From NCBI RefSeq assembly GCF_019175385.1, contig NC_083341.1, positions 19,104,203 to 19,168,202 on the forward strand: DNA of 64,000 nt, written 5' to 3'. The notes below the pieces were generated by a model that was given only the letters and a program-made list of their open reading frames with translations, was not told where the DNA came from and searched no databases. The DNA comes from Lycium barbarum (taxonomy: Eukaryota; Streptophyta; Magnoliopsida; Solanales; Solanaceae). Shown here piece by piece: positions 11,655 through 21,727 of this stretch; within the stretch, counting starts at the first letter, position 1; every line of letters starts with the position of its first letter. The translations under genes were made by a program, and so were the position numbers.

Positions 11655-12163
11655 TTATGTCTCTATTTGAAAAAATAGTTTATCAATTCTATCATGTAGC
11701 AAAAGAATCTGTTCACCCAAGATAGTTATGTAAATATTAGCATAATTTTGCTGTTTAAGCATATTATTAAGATGCTTAATAGTTACTTGTAAAGTATCAT
11801 TTTCAAATAATTTTGAAAATGCTGCAAAATGAAGAGTTTTATCATCTTTACTAATTTGAAAAGATTGTTGTGGAGGAAATACTGCACTAACCACTTCTCC
11901 ATTAGTTAGTTCGTACTTGAGCTCCAAAATACAGATACAATTGTCAACATATTTGTGTATAAACCAAGGAACAAAAAATATAACTTGGTTAATCCGAGAA
12001 AGATCTTTATAAAATTAATTTTGAAAACTTCTTATTTCACTATTAGTAAAACTTGCAAAAAACCATTTTCTAAATGGCTCCCATTTGGGCATATAAAATT
12101 CTTTGCTAATTTCCAGTCTTGCGGGTGATCCCCGACTAAAATCAATTTTTTGATCTTGATCCA
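11655..12163 (-). pseudogene. EPRV small ORF between movement and coat genes
   Basis: The ATG overlaps the movement-protein stop as TAATG (about 12162-12166), the spacing seen in coupled translation of polycistronic caulimovirid RNA. The frame is interrupted by a stop near 12015 and then continues to 11655. The downstream part has a leucine/isoleucine-rich stretch that could form a coiled coil. I do not recognise a named family. By position it could be an aphid-transmission or virion-associated protein, or the N-terminal part of the coat polyprotein. Confidence 0.45.
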
Positions 12164-13165
12164 TTAAATATCTTTAAATTCCATTTCAGACGCAGTCAAT
12201 TCTATGTCTGGAATACTAGTAACAATATTATCTTGGTCAATCTTAAGACCACTGACTCTATTAATGTCAGTATCTTTAATCTGAGAAGTAGAAGCTGTAG
12301 ATGGGGACTTGACAATATAATCAATTGGTGATATATAAGAATGACATGAAGAATTTGATCTAGCTAGTCTAGATCTACCACTGATGCTATAATTTTCAGC
12401 TTTGTCTAATAAAGGTAGGGGTTCATGAAATCTTAATTTAATAGTCTCATCTGGGGCTTGCTCCATTTCAGAAATATTTGTATTAATATTATTTTGAGGA
12501 GGTGTTGCTCCTTCTATGACCCACTCTTTGGGAAAATCAATTTCATCCCATTTGATAGGTCTTCCAGTAACAACTTTGGATTTACCAAAATTAGTTTCTA
12601 TCAAAATCGTTTCATTTTTTAAATCCATGATTTTACACATAGGATTCATAGTATATAATGGTTTAAAATATATTCTATAGCAGATACATATTACCTCTGT
12701 ACCAGGCATATAATCATAACCATGTAATTTAACACTTAATATTAAAGCTTCTAAAGAATTATCATCCTGCAATGATACCTGCTTGTTAGGATAAACATTA
12801 AAATAAACAGGGCCATATGCCAAACTGGTTTGAACTGTCCCTATAAGGGATTTTTTCCAATTTCGGTTTCTACCATCTCTTAAAGCTGCTATAAAGCTTT
12901 CTGGCAAACCTCTTAATGTAAGTGGTTTGAATGCGACTTGTACTAACCCAATATGCATAAATCTATGAGTTTCCCTATAAGGAGCTAAATCACTTTCAGA
13001 TAATAATCTAAAAGTAGCATGATCACTATTAACTGTAATTGTTTCTTCAGTGATTTTAACCACTTGTTTGAGACCTAATTTCTCAAAAGTACCCATCTTA
13101 TATATTAATCTGGGTTGGATTTTAGGAATTTTCCATTTATTAAGTAAATCTAAATGTTGAGGCAT
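12164..13165 (-). CDS. EPRV movement protein (30K superfamily), uninterrupted ORF
   Basis: A 333-aa open frame on the minus strand. The first 200 residues have the layout of caulimovirid movement proteins: hydrophobic strand-rich core, LRGLPESFIAALRDGRN and the segment around GPVYFNVYPN. The C-terminal 130 residues are Ser/Thr-rich and variable. In living viruses such proteins widen plasmodesmata for cell-to-cell spread. Unlike the coat and polymerase regions, no stop or frameshift interrupts it. It follows the primer site by about 105 bp, the order expected at the start of a caulimovirid genome. Confidence 0.75.
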   Translation of the reverse strand: MPQHLDLLNKWKIPKIQPRLIYKMGTFEKLGLKQVVKITEETITVNSDHATFRLLSESDLAPYRETHRFMHIGLVQVAFKPLTLRGLPESFIAALRDGRNRNWKKSLIGTVQTSLAYGPVYFNVYPNKQVSLQDDNSLEALILSVKLHGYDYMPGTEVICICYRIYFKPLYTMNPMCKIMDLKNETILIETNFGKSKVVTGRPIKWDEIDFPKEWVIEGATPPQNNINTNISEMEQAPDETIKLRFHEPLPLLDKAENYSISGRSRLARSNSSCHSYISPIDYIVKSPSTASTSQIKDTDINRVSGLKIDQDNIVTSIPDIELTASEMEFKDI

Positions 13166-13270
13166 ATCATATTCCTCTTTTTTAGTATTTTTAACCGTAT
13201 TTTTCTTCTAATGATATCCATTAGGAGATATGTGTTGAACATATATCACCTATTACTACTTCCGTACCAT

Positions 13271-13283
13271 GGCTCTGATATCA
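13271..13283 (-). promoter_or_regulatory. tRNA-Met primer-binding site of the EPRV
   Basis: On the minus strand the sequence reads TGATATCAGAGCC, 12 of 13 matches to the plant initiator tRNA-Met primer site (TGGTATCAGAGCC) used by caulimovirids for minus-strand DNA synthesis. It lies just upstream of the movement-protein ORF in the same orientation and at the head-to-head junction with the plus-strand half. Confidence 0.8.
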
Positions 13284-13289
13284 TTATCA

Positions 13290-13579
13290 ATGTTTTAGAC
13301 GGTGATAACCTTGTGAATTTGTTAAAAATTATTAAAGATCCAGAGCTTAGGTCCCAAATTATTGATACGGTGAATGAATCGCCCAAACAGCCAGAAATTC
13401 AAACTGGCATTCAAATACAAGAATCACCAGACCCATATACCATGCCAGAAGTTATAAAACTTCTTCAACAAAGGAGAAATGTTATAACTGCTCCTGCTAC
13501 AGTCCAAGATTTGGAAAGAGAAATTTCCAATGTAAGACAAGAAATTTCTAATCTCAGACACCATAAAAATCCTAGATAA
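13290..13579 (+). pseudogene. EPRV small ORF with C-terminal coiled coil (virion-associated-like)
   Basis: The open frame runs through the inversion junction, so its apparent start upstream at 13154 is chimeric and the viral part begins near 13290. Its C-terminal end DLEREISNVRQEISNLR has heptad spacing of a short coiled coil. Position immediately before the polymerase resembles the virion-associated protein of caulimoviruses. Assignment is by position and coiled coil only. Confidence 0.4.
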
Positions 13580-13637
13580 AAGGATTTCCAAGATTGAGGA
13601 CAAAGGAAGCATCATACAAGCTCCAATTCATCAAGTC

Positions 13638-15586
13638 ATGGAAGAAACATCCATAGAAGGAGAAACTTCCAAAGTTACTCAAGGAGGAAATTTCCTCAAA
13701 ACTATGGAAATAATTACTTCCCAAAAAAATTTCATAAAGGTTACTCTTTTAATTGACTATAATTTCAAAAAGGAATTTACTGCTCTTGTTGATAGTGGAG
13801 CTGATTTAAATTGTATTCAAGAAGGATTAATCCCTTCAAAATATTTTTATAAAACTACTCATAGTTTAAGATCTGCGAATGGACAGAAAATGGGTATTAC
13901 TTTTAAATTACCAAAAACCTATATTTGTCAAGACAAAGTTTGCATACCACAAAGTTTTGTCTTAGTAAAAGACATTTCAAATGAAATTATTTTGGGAACT
14001 CCATTTTTTCAAAAAATATTTCCTATCAAAAAATGGGATACTAAGGGTATTATAGGAACCTTTGAAGGAAAAACTATTGAATTCCAGTTTATAACTGAAC
14101 CATTTTCTGGAATTATAAATGAGATAAAAGATAGGTTGATGAATAAACATCAACAAATTAGTTTTCTAAAACAAGAAATCTATACTTTTAATATTGAAGA
14201 AATTTTGCAAAATCCTAAATTACAGCAAAAAATAGATTTCTTAAAAAACCAATTTTCCTTACAAATTTGTAGTAATCATCCTAATGCTTTTTGGGAAAGG
14301 AAAAAACATATTGTTTCTCTTCCATATGAAGAAACTTTTTCAGAGGAAAATATTCCCACTAAAGCAATACCATGTCAAATGAATTCTGAATATTTAGAAT
14401 TATGCAAAAATGAGATTTCTTCCCTTTTACAAAAAGGTCTTATACGATCTTCGAAATCTCCATGATCATGTACGGCTCTTTTATGTTAATAAACATGTTG
14501 AACAGGAACGAGGAGTTCTTAGGTTGGTTATTAATTATAAACCCCCTAATAAGGTTTTGAAATGGATTCGATATCTAATCCCAAATAAAAAGGATTTATT
14601 GGATTGACTCCATAATGTTATTATATTTTTCAAATTTGATTTAAAATCGAGATATTGGCAAATTCAAATTGCCGAAGCAGATAAATATAAAACCGCTTTT
14701 AATGTCCCTATTGGACAATTCGAATGGAATGTCATGCCATTTGGATTAAAAAATGCCCCTTCAGAATTTCAAAAAATTATAAATGACATTTTTATGCCTT
14801 ACAGTAATTTTATCATTGTTTATATCGATGATATTTTAGTATTTTCAAATACTATGGAAATGCATTTTAAACACCTTGATATATTCAAGAAAGTAATTAT
14901 ACAAAATGGATTGGTTATATCCAAACCAAAAATGTGTCTTTTTCAAACCAAAGTTAGATTTTTGGGTCATAATATTGAGAAAGGAAAAATAATTCCTATC
15001 AATAGAAGTATAGAATTTGCTTCTAAATTTCCTGATGTTATTACTGATAAAACCCAACTCCAACGATTTCTTGGGAGCTTAAATTATATTTCACCATTTT
15101 ATAAAGATTTAGCAAAAGATACATCTATTTTATATGATAGATTAAAAAAGATTCTAAAATCATGGACTGATGATCATACTCAAAGAATTCGCAGGATTAA
15201 GGAAAAATTTCATAATCTTCCTTGTCTTACTTTAGCCAATCCTACTTGGCAAAAAATTATTGAAACATATGCTTATGATAATTGGCTATGGAGGAATATT
15301 GAAACAGTATTCCCTAGATGATAAACAAGAATATTTAGTACAATTTTATTCTGGTAAATGGAATAATAGCCAGAAAAACTATGCTACTGTGACTAAGGAA
15401 ATCCTTGCTATAGTAAAATGTGTACTTAAATTTCAAGGAGATTTATATAATCAAAAGTTTTTAATAAAAACTGATTGCCAAGCTGCAAAATTTATGTTTT
15501 CTAAAGACTGCAAGCATGATGTTTCTAAACAAATGTTTGCAAGATGGCAAACACTATTAGCTCCATTTGATTTTGAAATCCATTAA
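13638..15586 (+). pseudogene. EPRV polymerase (protease-RT-RNase H), broken
   Basis: The first frame (13638-14465) holds the aspartic protease signature LVDSGAD. The frame then breaks near 14460, there is a stop near 14606, and the frame 14608-15321 holds the reverse transcriptase core MPFGLKNAPSEFQ and VYIDDILVFSN (YIDD box). A shift near 15260-15321 is followed by RNase H-like sequence ending at 15586. In active relatives this polyprotein copies pregenomic RNA into DNA. At least three disabling changes are visible. Confidence 0.85.
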
Positions 15587-15669
15587 AAGAAAGGGACAGA
15601 TAATAGTCTCCCTGATTTTTTAACAAGGGAATATTTGAGTTTATAACTCTCATTCATCTTATTTGCAGG

Positions 15670-15870
15670 ATGAGGCCACAATTTAACCCCAACTCTAATA
15701 GAGGACGGGGAGGAAGAGGAACAACATCAAAAGGAACAGGTCGTGGAACTGTTCTTGCTCAAATGGGCAACCAAAGGCTAATAGCCGCCAATATTGCAGA
15801 ATCTTCCAGTAATACTAAGGAAGAAATCACATACCAACAATATTTGGATTTAATAAAATCCCAAAAATAG
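15670..15870 (+). CDS. Small basic EPRV ORF, 66 aa
   Basis: ATG-started frame whose N-terminus is rich in Arg and Gly (NRGRGGRGTTSKGTGRG). It lies between polymerase and the 410-aa ORF. An RGG-like tract suggests nucleic-acid binding. It may be the true N-terminus of the next ORF, separated by a stop at 15868-15870, or the C-terminal tail of the polymerase region. Function unknown. Confidence 0.4.
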   Translation: MRPQFNPNSNRGRGGRGTTSKGTGRGTVLAQMGNQRLIAANIAESSSNTKEEITYQQYLDLIKSQK

Positions 15871-15879
15871 AAGGATAAT

Positions 15880-17112
15880 ATGCCTCCATTATACTCCAGT
15901 GCCCTTGCAGATGATGATCACGAGGACACAGATTCATATGAACAAAATGATAGTCGAGAATTAATAATTCTCATAGAAAATGATGATCTCCAATGGAGAA
16001 ATGAGACTTGGCAAATAATGCAAAGGTATTTTGATCAACAATCATATGCTACGATTACTTATAAATATCGTATGAATTATGAGATGGTCCTTTCATCTCT
16101 AGGATCAGCAGAATTTCAGCATTTTTATCCTGCTACTAGCAAAAAGGTTTATAACTTTTTAAAAATTATTATAAAAAAGATTTTCTCTCCAAATGAATGG
16201 GGATTAAGTACTTTAAAGGAAAAAGATTATACTCATCCTAAACAAAAAGTTCCAGTTAAAGTTAACTACTGGGATTATGTTGAAGCTTTTAATAAAGTCT
16301 TTTTATATGAAAATCCTAATAAAAAGCATTCTTGGTTTATAAAGGTTTGTGCCAATGTTTATAAACAAGGCATCCCTAATTGGTTTTGTCAATGGTGGAT
16401 TAATTATGGTTCAACCATAAAGATTTTACCCGAAACATTCAAAAGTTTATATACTGAATGGGTTGAAGTCTCTCCAAAAATCATAGATTTGGAAACTAAT
16501 AATATTTTCTTTGAGGGAATTGCTAATATGTATTTCTTCATTGAATTCTCTATTCCGTGGATAATGAAATGGTCTGTGGAAGTGGGTTATACCCCGCATA
16601 ATATTCCTTGTCTTCACATGATTTTTTATACAAAATTCTGGAAGAAATTGATCCAAAAATCAAATGATGGAACCATTCCAGGACAAGAGTTAATAAACCA
16701 GATTGAAACTACCATTGCTAGTTATCGGGAATCAATAAATTCCAGACAAAGGGAAGTTCCTAGCCCTTTTCAGCACATTGCGTGCAGAATTCAGATGAAA
16801 AAAGGGATTATATCCCAAGAAGAAATGATAGCTCTCTATATGGAAGAATTTAAAAAGGACTTATCCAAGAATCTTGGAATTGATATTTCTCAAATTTCGC
16901 CAGACATATCTATGGCATCGGTTGGTCATATCATCGACAATGAAGAGAATGAGGAAGAAGATGAAGAAGCAGGTGATAGCCATGTTTTAGCTGGAGAATC
17001 TCAAAGTCCTGATCATACAGAGGACTTTTCACAATTTTTGGCACAATTCAACAGCCAAAAGGAAAAATCTTCCGGTACCGCAATGGACAAAGCCAAGACT
17101 AAAATAAAGTGA
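15880..17112 (+). CDS. EPRV ORF4-like protein (inclusion body/transactivator position), intact 410 aa
   Basis: An uninterrupted 410-residue frame follows the polymerase and precedes the intergenic region, the position of the translation transactivator/inclusion-body gene in caulimovirids. It starts acidic (DDDHEDTD), has an aromatic-rich middle (WFCQWWINYG, near residue 165-175) and ends with an acidic block of Glu/Asp repeats and a Lys-rich tail. I recognise it as a pararetrovirus-type protein by location and composition, not by a diagnostic motif. Its intactness contrasts with the broken polymerase. Confidence 0.55.
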   Translation: MPPLYSSALADDDHEDTDSYEQNDSRELIILIENDDLQWRNETWQIMQRYFDQQSYATITYKYRMNYEMVLSSLGSAEFQHFYPATSKKVYNFLKIIIKKIFSPNEWGLSTLKEKDYTHPKQKVPVKVNYWDYVEAFNKVFLYENPNKKHSWFIKVCANVYKQGIPNWFCQWWINYGSTIKILPETFKSLYTEWVEVSPKIIDLETNNIFFEGIANMYFFIEFSIPWIMKWSVEVGYTPHNIPCLHMIFYTKFWKKLIQKSNDGTIPGQELINQIETTIASYRESINSRQREVPSPFQHIACRIQMKKGIISQEEMIALYMEEFKKDLSKNLGIDISQISPDISMASVGHIIDNEENEEEDEEAGDSHVLAGESQSPDHTEDFSQFLAQFNSQKEKSSGTAMDKAKTKIK

Positions 17113-17163
17113 TAAGGTGGACCCCGCCACAAATGAAGTGATAAGGTGGACCCCGCCACAAAG
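17107..17163 (+). repeat. 29-bp direct repeat at start of the EPRV intergenic region
   Basis: Two near-identical copies with the core GATAAGGTGGACCCCGCCAC are spaced 29 bp apart (starting 17107 and 17136), overlapping the end of the 410-aa ORF. GATA-like and GC-box-like content about 190 bp upstream of the TATA box suggests an enhancer, which is inference. Confidence 0.8.
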
Positions 17164-17326
17164 AATCAGCTTTTATAAAAGCATAGCTTTAATAAAGCAA
17201 AGTAGTTTGTTTTATTTAATTATTGTACTTTTACTTCATTAAAGGTAGTTTTTTCTTTTTCTTTGTCGACCAAACTTGTCGGCCACTCTTCTCTTTTTAA
17301 TTTTGTCGTTTTGTTTCATGATCTAT

Positions 17327-17334
17327 TATAAAAG
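17327..17334 (+). promoter_or_regulatory. TATA box of the EPRV pregenomic promoter
   Basis: TATAAAAG lies 215 bp after the last ORF and upstream of a C/T-rich start region. An AATAAA signal at 17402-17407 follows about 70 bp later, the arrangement expected for the terminally redundant caulimovirid transcript. Confidence 0.6.
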
Positions 17335-17401
17335 GATCACTTGTAAATGAGAAGAGACAAGCTTTCATACACTGCCTTCTCTCTCTTGTAAAAATCTGTT
17401 A

Positions 17402-17407
17402 AATAAA
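17402..17407 (+). terminator. EPRV polyadenylation signal AATAAA
   Basis: AATAAA sits downstream of the TATA box within the presumed terminal redundancy. The following 400 bp to 17803 would be the leader, containing a GC-rich, hairpin-prone stretch around 17600-17790. Confidence 0.5.
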
Positions 17408-18159
17408 AGTTTGAAGTTTGCCACATCTCTCTCCTCTGGTTACGACAAAACTCACTTAGGTAATTTTTTTTTTGTGTTATTTAACAAATTTCTTATAATT
17501 ATCTTTAGCCTAAATGACAGGCTAAACATCTTGTGTTGAATTATATCACACTAGACTACTACTTATTATGGTGAAAATGCTTTAATTAGCAAGGATTCAC
17601 CAAGGGTGGCGTTGAGGTCAGACAGAGAATAACCCAGGCGGACTGTTCAAATTCAGGCGATGGTCCTGTTGTTTTGCCCGCTTAGCCGAGGTGGCGTTTA
17701 GGGCTATTTTTCGACTTGTTCTGAGATTGGACAAACCTATCGCCAGGGTTATTAACCTATAAAAGTTCCTCAGTAGCGCCATCCCAAAGTGCGTTCCTGC
17801 AGTTAATATATATAAGTATATTCTTAGTATATTTTAGGTATATGTAGTATAACTTGAGCATATAACTTAATATATATACACGTATATGCTGTTAGTTAGT
17901 AAATATATAAACTTTACTTATAAACTTATATAAAATATATAAATATACCTACAATATAATAATAAATACTATAATATATATATATATACTATACAAAAAA
18001 CTAAAAAAAGGGGTTTTCTAATGTCTTGGACCGGTCCGGTTTCGATTTTCATGTTTGGAACCGGTGGCCGGTTCCAGTTTTTAGACCGGAAACTGACCGA
18101 TTTTATAACCGATTACTGATCCGGTTTCGGTTGAACAGGTTAACCGGCTTACTTGAGGG

Positions 18160-18879
18160 GATCCAATCCCTCCCACTCTAATTCCCACTCCAATTGTAGA
18201 TGAGTTATTTTATTCAAAAGCTATAAAGATTAAAATGGGCGGAAAAAAACAGGCAAAATGAATGAAACATAAAGGTAAATGATATGTGGTAGTACTTTTG
18301 TAAGCCTCTTGTTTTCGTCTACTGAAATTTACAAGTAGTCATTTTATGAATATTATTTGAAAATAAGACACATTTTCAAAATTTAGTACTTTCTCATGAG
18401 AAAATAATACTTTCATAAAAATATCATAAATTAAGAAAAGCATCAAAAAAATTTGATTTTAACCTAAAATTTCAACTTTTACAAATAAAACTCAAGCGTA
18501 GTGTATGAAGTTTCAGTAAAAAACTGGATTTGAACAAAGTTTATTGTACCTTTTTAGATCCTAGTGACACACACACATTATCATGAGGTACCATGAGTGA
18601 AATACTTTAACTCATGGTACCTCTTTCACTTGATATTTGAGAAACTTAAATATGAGTGAATAGAACCTTTAAAATTATTTCACTCATTTGGCTATTTCAC
18701 ATTTCACTCATGGTAGCTATTTCACTCGAGAAGCTTAGATGAAATATTCATGTTTGCTAAACCAATTTGGATATACAAATAATTTCTTGTAGTTTGGAAC
18801 TGTGTTCTTAATTTAACAATTTGATAAAACAACTCTACAGAAATCAATTTGCAAGTTGATGCCAAATACACGTGATCAT
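18160..18879. other. Non-coding stretch, no gene seen
   Basis: AT-rich sequence without coding signal. At 18583-18625 there is an imperfect palindrome around GGTACCATGAGTGAAAT / ACTCATGGTACC, with further ATTTCACTCAT copies up to 18730. It may be a degenerate MITE, but I could not define ends or a duplication. Confidence 0.5.
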
Positions 18880-20391
18880 AACATAGATGCATCTATTAAA
18901 ATCATATAATAGTAAACCGGTCCACATGGTATGTGTCTGGGCCCGTATATATATTACCTTTTATATGTTTCAAAAACCAGGAGATACAATCTCAGCCTTA
19001 GCTGGTACAATAATTCATTTTTCATGAGAACAAGCAGCACAAGAGAATTCATGAAGAATTTTCTATTTCTTCGACATATAACCACGTAAATTCTCAATTA
19101 TTTTGGCATTACATTTGAACCGAGATTGCCAACCGGTCATGTCAACTATTACATGTAATTCCATCATCATTCTTATATTTGTTAGTTCAAACAGGCGAAA
19201 AAGGCGGATGACCTTTTACATAATATTTATAACCCGCTTCTATTGGAGTAATATGAAGATATAAAATCTTCCCATAATTTATCGTTTCAATATAATTCAT
19301 TTTCTGTCAATGTCTTTTGAAAGTTACTACAATACCAATATTATGAACAATTTTCTTCTTCCGTGTAGTAACACTTTAACTCTTTTGGAGTTCCCAATTA
19401 ATACGGTAAAACCAAATATTCCATAACACCATATGTATGGTGAACATCTTCATTTAGGGAATGATTATTGTCATTATGGTCATGACCAAAACCTTTATAA
19501 GCAAGATGTTATTTCTTGCTTTTACTCTTCAGTAATTCATGATAAAACATACCACAATATATGTGACGTACTATAAGTATACGTAAACAGTGACCTCAAA
19601 ATAAAATTTCTTTGATTCTCTCAAATCTCATGTAGAGGTGAGTTGTGGTATTTAGTCAACCATACATCAGCAGGTCCTTATCCATAACTTTACACATTTC
19701 ACTTTAAAAAATGGACGAGCATTCGTGATGCTTATCACAAGTCACATTCTCTTCAAGGAATGAACTATAATAATACATACATAATTCATAATTTTTCATT
19801 ATAAACTCATTGTCTTTATCATATTTATAAACCCACCTCAATATCATTAATAACCCTAAAGGTAGTAAGGTACTATGATAAAATCATTTCTATTGTTTGT
19901 GTGAGAAATTATTAGCACTGCAATATGTACATGGACTAACCATGATTGTATGAAAAGAAATCATCATAATCATTCTAAGTAGCATGTTATAATATATGGC
20001 ATTAATCATGTTACTAAGACTATATTAGAACCAGAAAGAAATTAAACTAGTGGAACATGGTTGTGTTAATCCTTCGTCAATAAACATTAGAAAAGAGTCA
20101 AAGTCATAAAATTAAAAACACAGAGAAAGTGATCGGAATTAACCAAAGTGACGGCTACGTACATCAATACATTCTGACCATACACAACACTAAAAAGTAT
20201 ATTGAAAAAGATCACTTACGTGAAAAGGATAGAACAAGCAGGGACATCAAGTTTTTGCAGTATAGCCTTTGGATTTAAGATATGGCTAGGATAAAACTGT
20301 AGAGAAATACCTTTTTTTTATATATAATTTTTATTACATAGGGTAGAGACATACCTCACCTGGAAAAGAAATGATTTGAATTAGCTAGAGA
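18880..20391 (-). pseudogene. Degenerate Ty1-copia retrotransposon (gag to integrase)
   Basis: Reverse-strand frames give copia-like pieces. LHDRL followed by ENN*EF and SCAACS-like residues (around 19040-19140) resembles the GAG-pre-integrase segment. CGPVYYYMILIDAS (around 18890-18935) resembles the integrase segment CGPFRYFMVLIDAS of plant copia elements. A gag-end-like TPKELKCYYTE lies near 19390. All are riddled with stops. The element is truncated inside integrase at about 18880, and RT/RNase H is absent. It sits downstream (on the minus strand) of a primer site and LTR at 20392-20640. Confidence 0.55.
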
Positions 20392-20640
20392 CTCGTGGTG
20401 ATAACGTGTTGTAAAATCAAGCTAAAAGAGTAACAATATGGAATAAGGAAGTAGACAAGAAATGTAGAGAGCAAGAGTGAACTTTATTTATCCTTCCAAG
20501 TGTTGTTCAAGTGTATACAATGTGATATCCAATGTTATTATTTATAGGATACTACTACTATATATAAGGGACAACCAAAGGTATTTGTAGTCCTCACAAA
20601 CTTTTAGGTCCTGACCTTATTTTTTAAAGTCAAAATTTAC
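20392..20640 (-). mobile_element. Copia primer site and adjoining 5' LTR fragment
   Basis: On the minus strand an LTR end ...TTTTACA is followed by ACACGTTATCACCACGAG, closely resembling the CACGTTATCAGCACGAG leader/primer region that follows the 5' LTR of many plant copia elements. The LTR therefore occupies 20410 rightwards. Its far boundary is not determinable here, so the end coordinate is approximate. Confidence 0.5.
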
Positions 20641-20711
20641 TTTTTGTTCTTATGGTCTACTTTTCAAAAGCTATCAACCTCCTACCTTATTTACTCTTTT
20701 TTTATTTTAAT

Positions 20712-20885
20712 TTTCTATTCGGTGCCCGATATCTGCATTGGAGCTCGACTAATCCGAATTTTCAACGCGTAGGGCCCAATCAGGGAAAGCGCTCCCTACT
20801 AATATTTTCGCTCCCTACCAATATTTTTTTCTTACCTAGGCTTAACCCGAGACCCCTGGTTAAGAAAGCAGCAGCCCCATCCGCT
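20712..20885 (-). mobile_element. tRNA-derived SINE-like repeat
   Basis: The minus strand contains TTAACCAGGGGTCTCGGGTT, which resembles the Box B region of nightshade SINE-like repeats, in a GC-richer block with GCTCCCTAC repeats that stands out from its surroundings. Exact ends and target duplications were not found. Confidence 0.4.
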
Positions 20886-20899
20886 CCACTTTATTTTCC

Positions 20900-21727
20900 A
20901 TGTTACTTTCTTCTATTGATCTTATCTATTAACCTAAAAATAATCATTTTTTCGCTAGATATTTTTGCTTCTCGTTTTCTCCCTTTTCATTTGTTGCTTA
21001 TTATAGATTTTTACATGTATGCATTTCTTTTATTTTATATTTGTATCATGAAATTTGAGAATTTTTAAATATTCTTTCACTTACATGTAGGCATTCCTTA
21101 TATTTTATATTTATACTTTAATGAGTTCTCAAAGACTTTTACTAAAATGATTTTCAAATAATTTTAAAAATTACTAAATGATGCCATATAGTGTTGAAAA
21201 TAAATACAATGTTATCAGTTAAGTCAGATTATATGTAAAATCTCTTGTGTGGTTAACTAAGATTAATCTTTTAAACACAAAATGAGTTTGAAGCAGGGCG
21301 GAGTTAGAGTGTCAGCTACAGGTTTGATTGAATTCGTAGCGCTTTGGTTCAAATTCTGTATTTGTTTTAAAGGTTAATTAAATATGTATAGATTATTAAC
21401 TTAGAACAAAATAACTTAAAAGATTAAGATTCAGAACTCATAAACTTCAAATTCTGACTCTACATCTGATTTGAAGTAAATAATTTCATTAAAATGAAAG
21501 TTAAGATATTAAAGGAGTGAATGAAAGTTTTTCTTTTATATATTAAAAATATACATATTTAAAATTTAATTATTACTAACATAAATTATATTTCTATAAT
21601 TAAAATATTTATTTTATCTTGAGTTTGGGCCTGAGCCTCATAAAACTAGTATTGAGATATACGAGGGGTTGCCTTGAACATGCATTTAACCATTTGAGAT
21701 CATGGATGAGGTGTGGGGAGTAATAGT
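20900..21727. other. Non-coding AT-rich stretch
   Basis: No convincing open frame, repeat end or RNA gene was seen between the SINE-like block and the next solo LTR. Confidence 0.5.

Larger units (their letters stand above)
10174..17803. other. Endogenous pararetrovirus (Caulimoviridae), rearranged, near genome length
   Basis: A 7.6-kb block carries all hallmark caulimovirid parts. On the minus strand are a tRNA-Met primer site, movement protein, a small ORF and coat protein with a CCHC zinc knuckle. On the plus strand are a small coiled-coil ORF, protease/reverse transcriptase/RNase H, a basic small ORF, an ORF4-like protein and an intergenic promoter region. The two halves are head to head, meeting at about 13285-13300. 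The summed length is close to that of solendovirus-type genomes (about 7.8 kb), so this may be one genome with the first 3.1 kb inverted. Frameshifts and stops in the coat and polymerase regions make it an inactive fossil. A solendovirus/Solanaceae EPRV type is the best fit; cavemo- or petuvirus-like types are the alternatives. Confidence 0.85.
7794..18151 (+). mobile_element. hAT transposon, 10.4 kb, carrying an integrated pararetrovirus
   Basis: The 8-bp CTTGAGGG directly flanks both ends (7786-7793 and 18152-18159), the hAT duplication size. The left end starts TAAGCATGGCAACC, and the right end in reverse complement starts TAAGCCGGTTAACC. Both subterminal regions are packed with CCGGTT/AACCGG motifs (7800-7920 and 18025-18150), as expected for transposase-binding regions. 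A decayed hAT transposase (8391-9790) lies in the left part. AT-rich inverted segments at about 9945-9990 and 17810-17850 bracket the 7.6-kb provirus, so the element without the virus would be about 2.7 kb. Confidence 0.8.
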
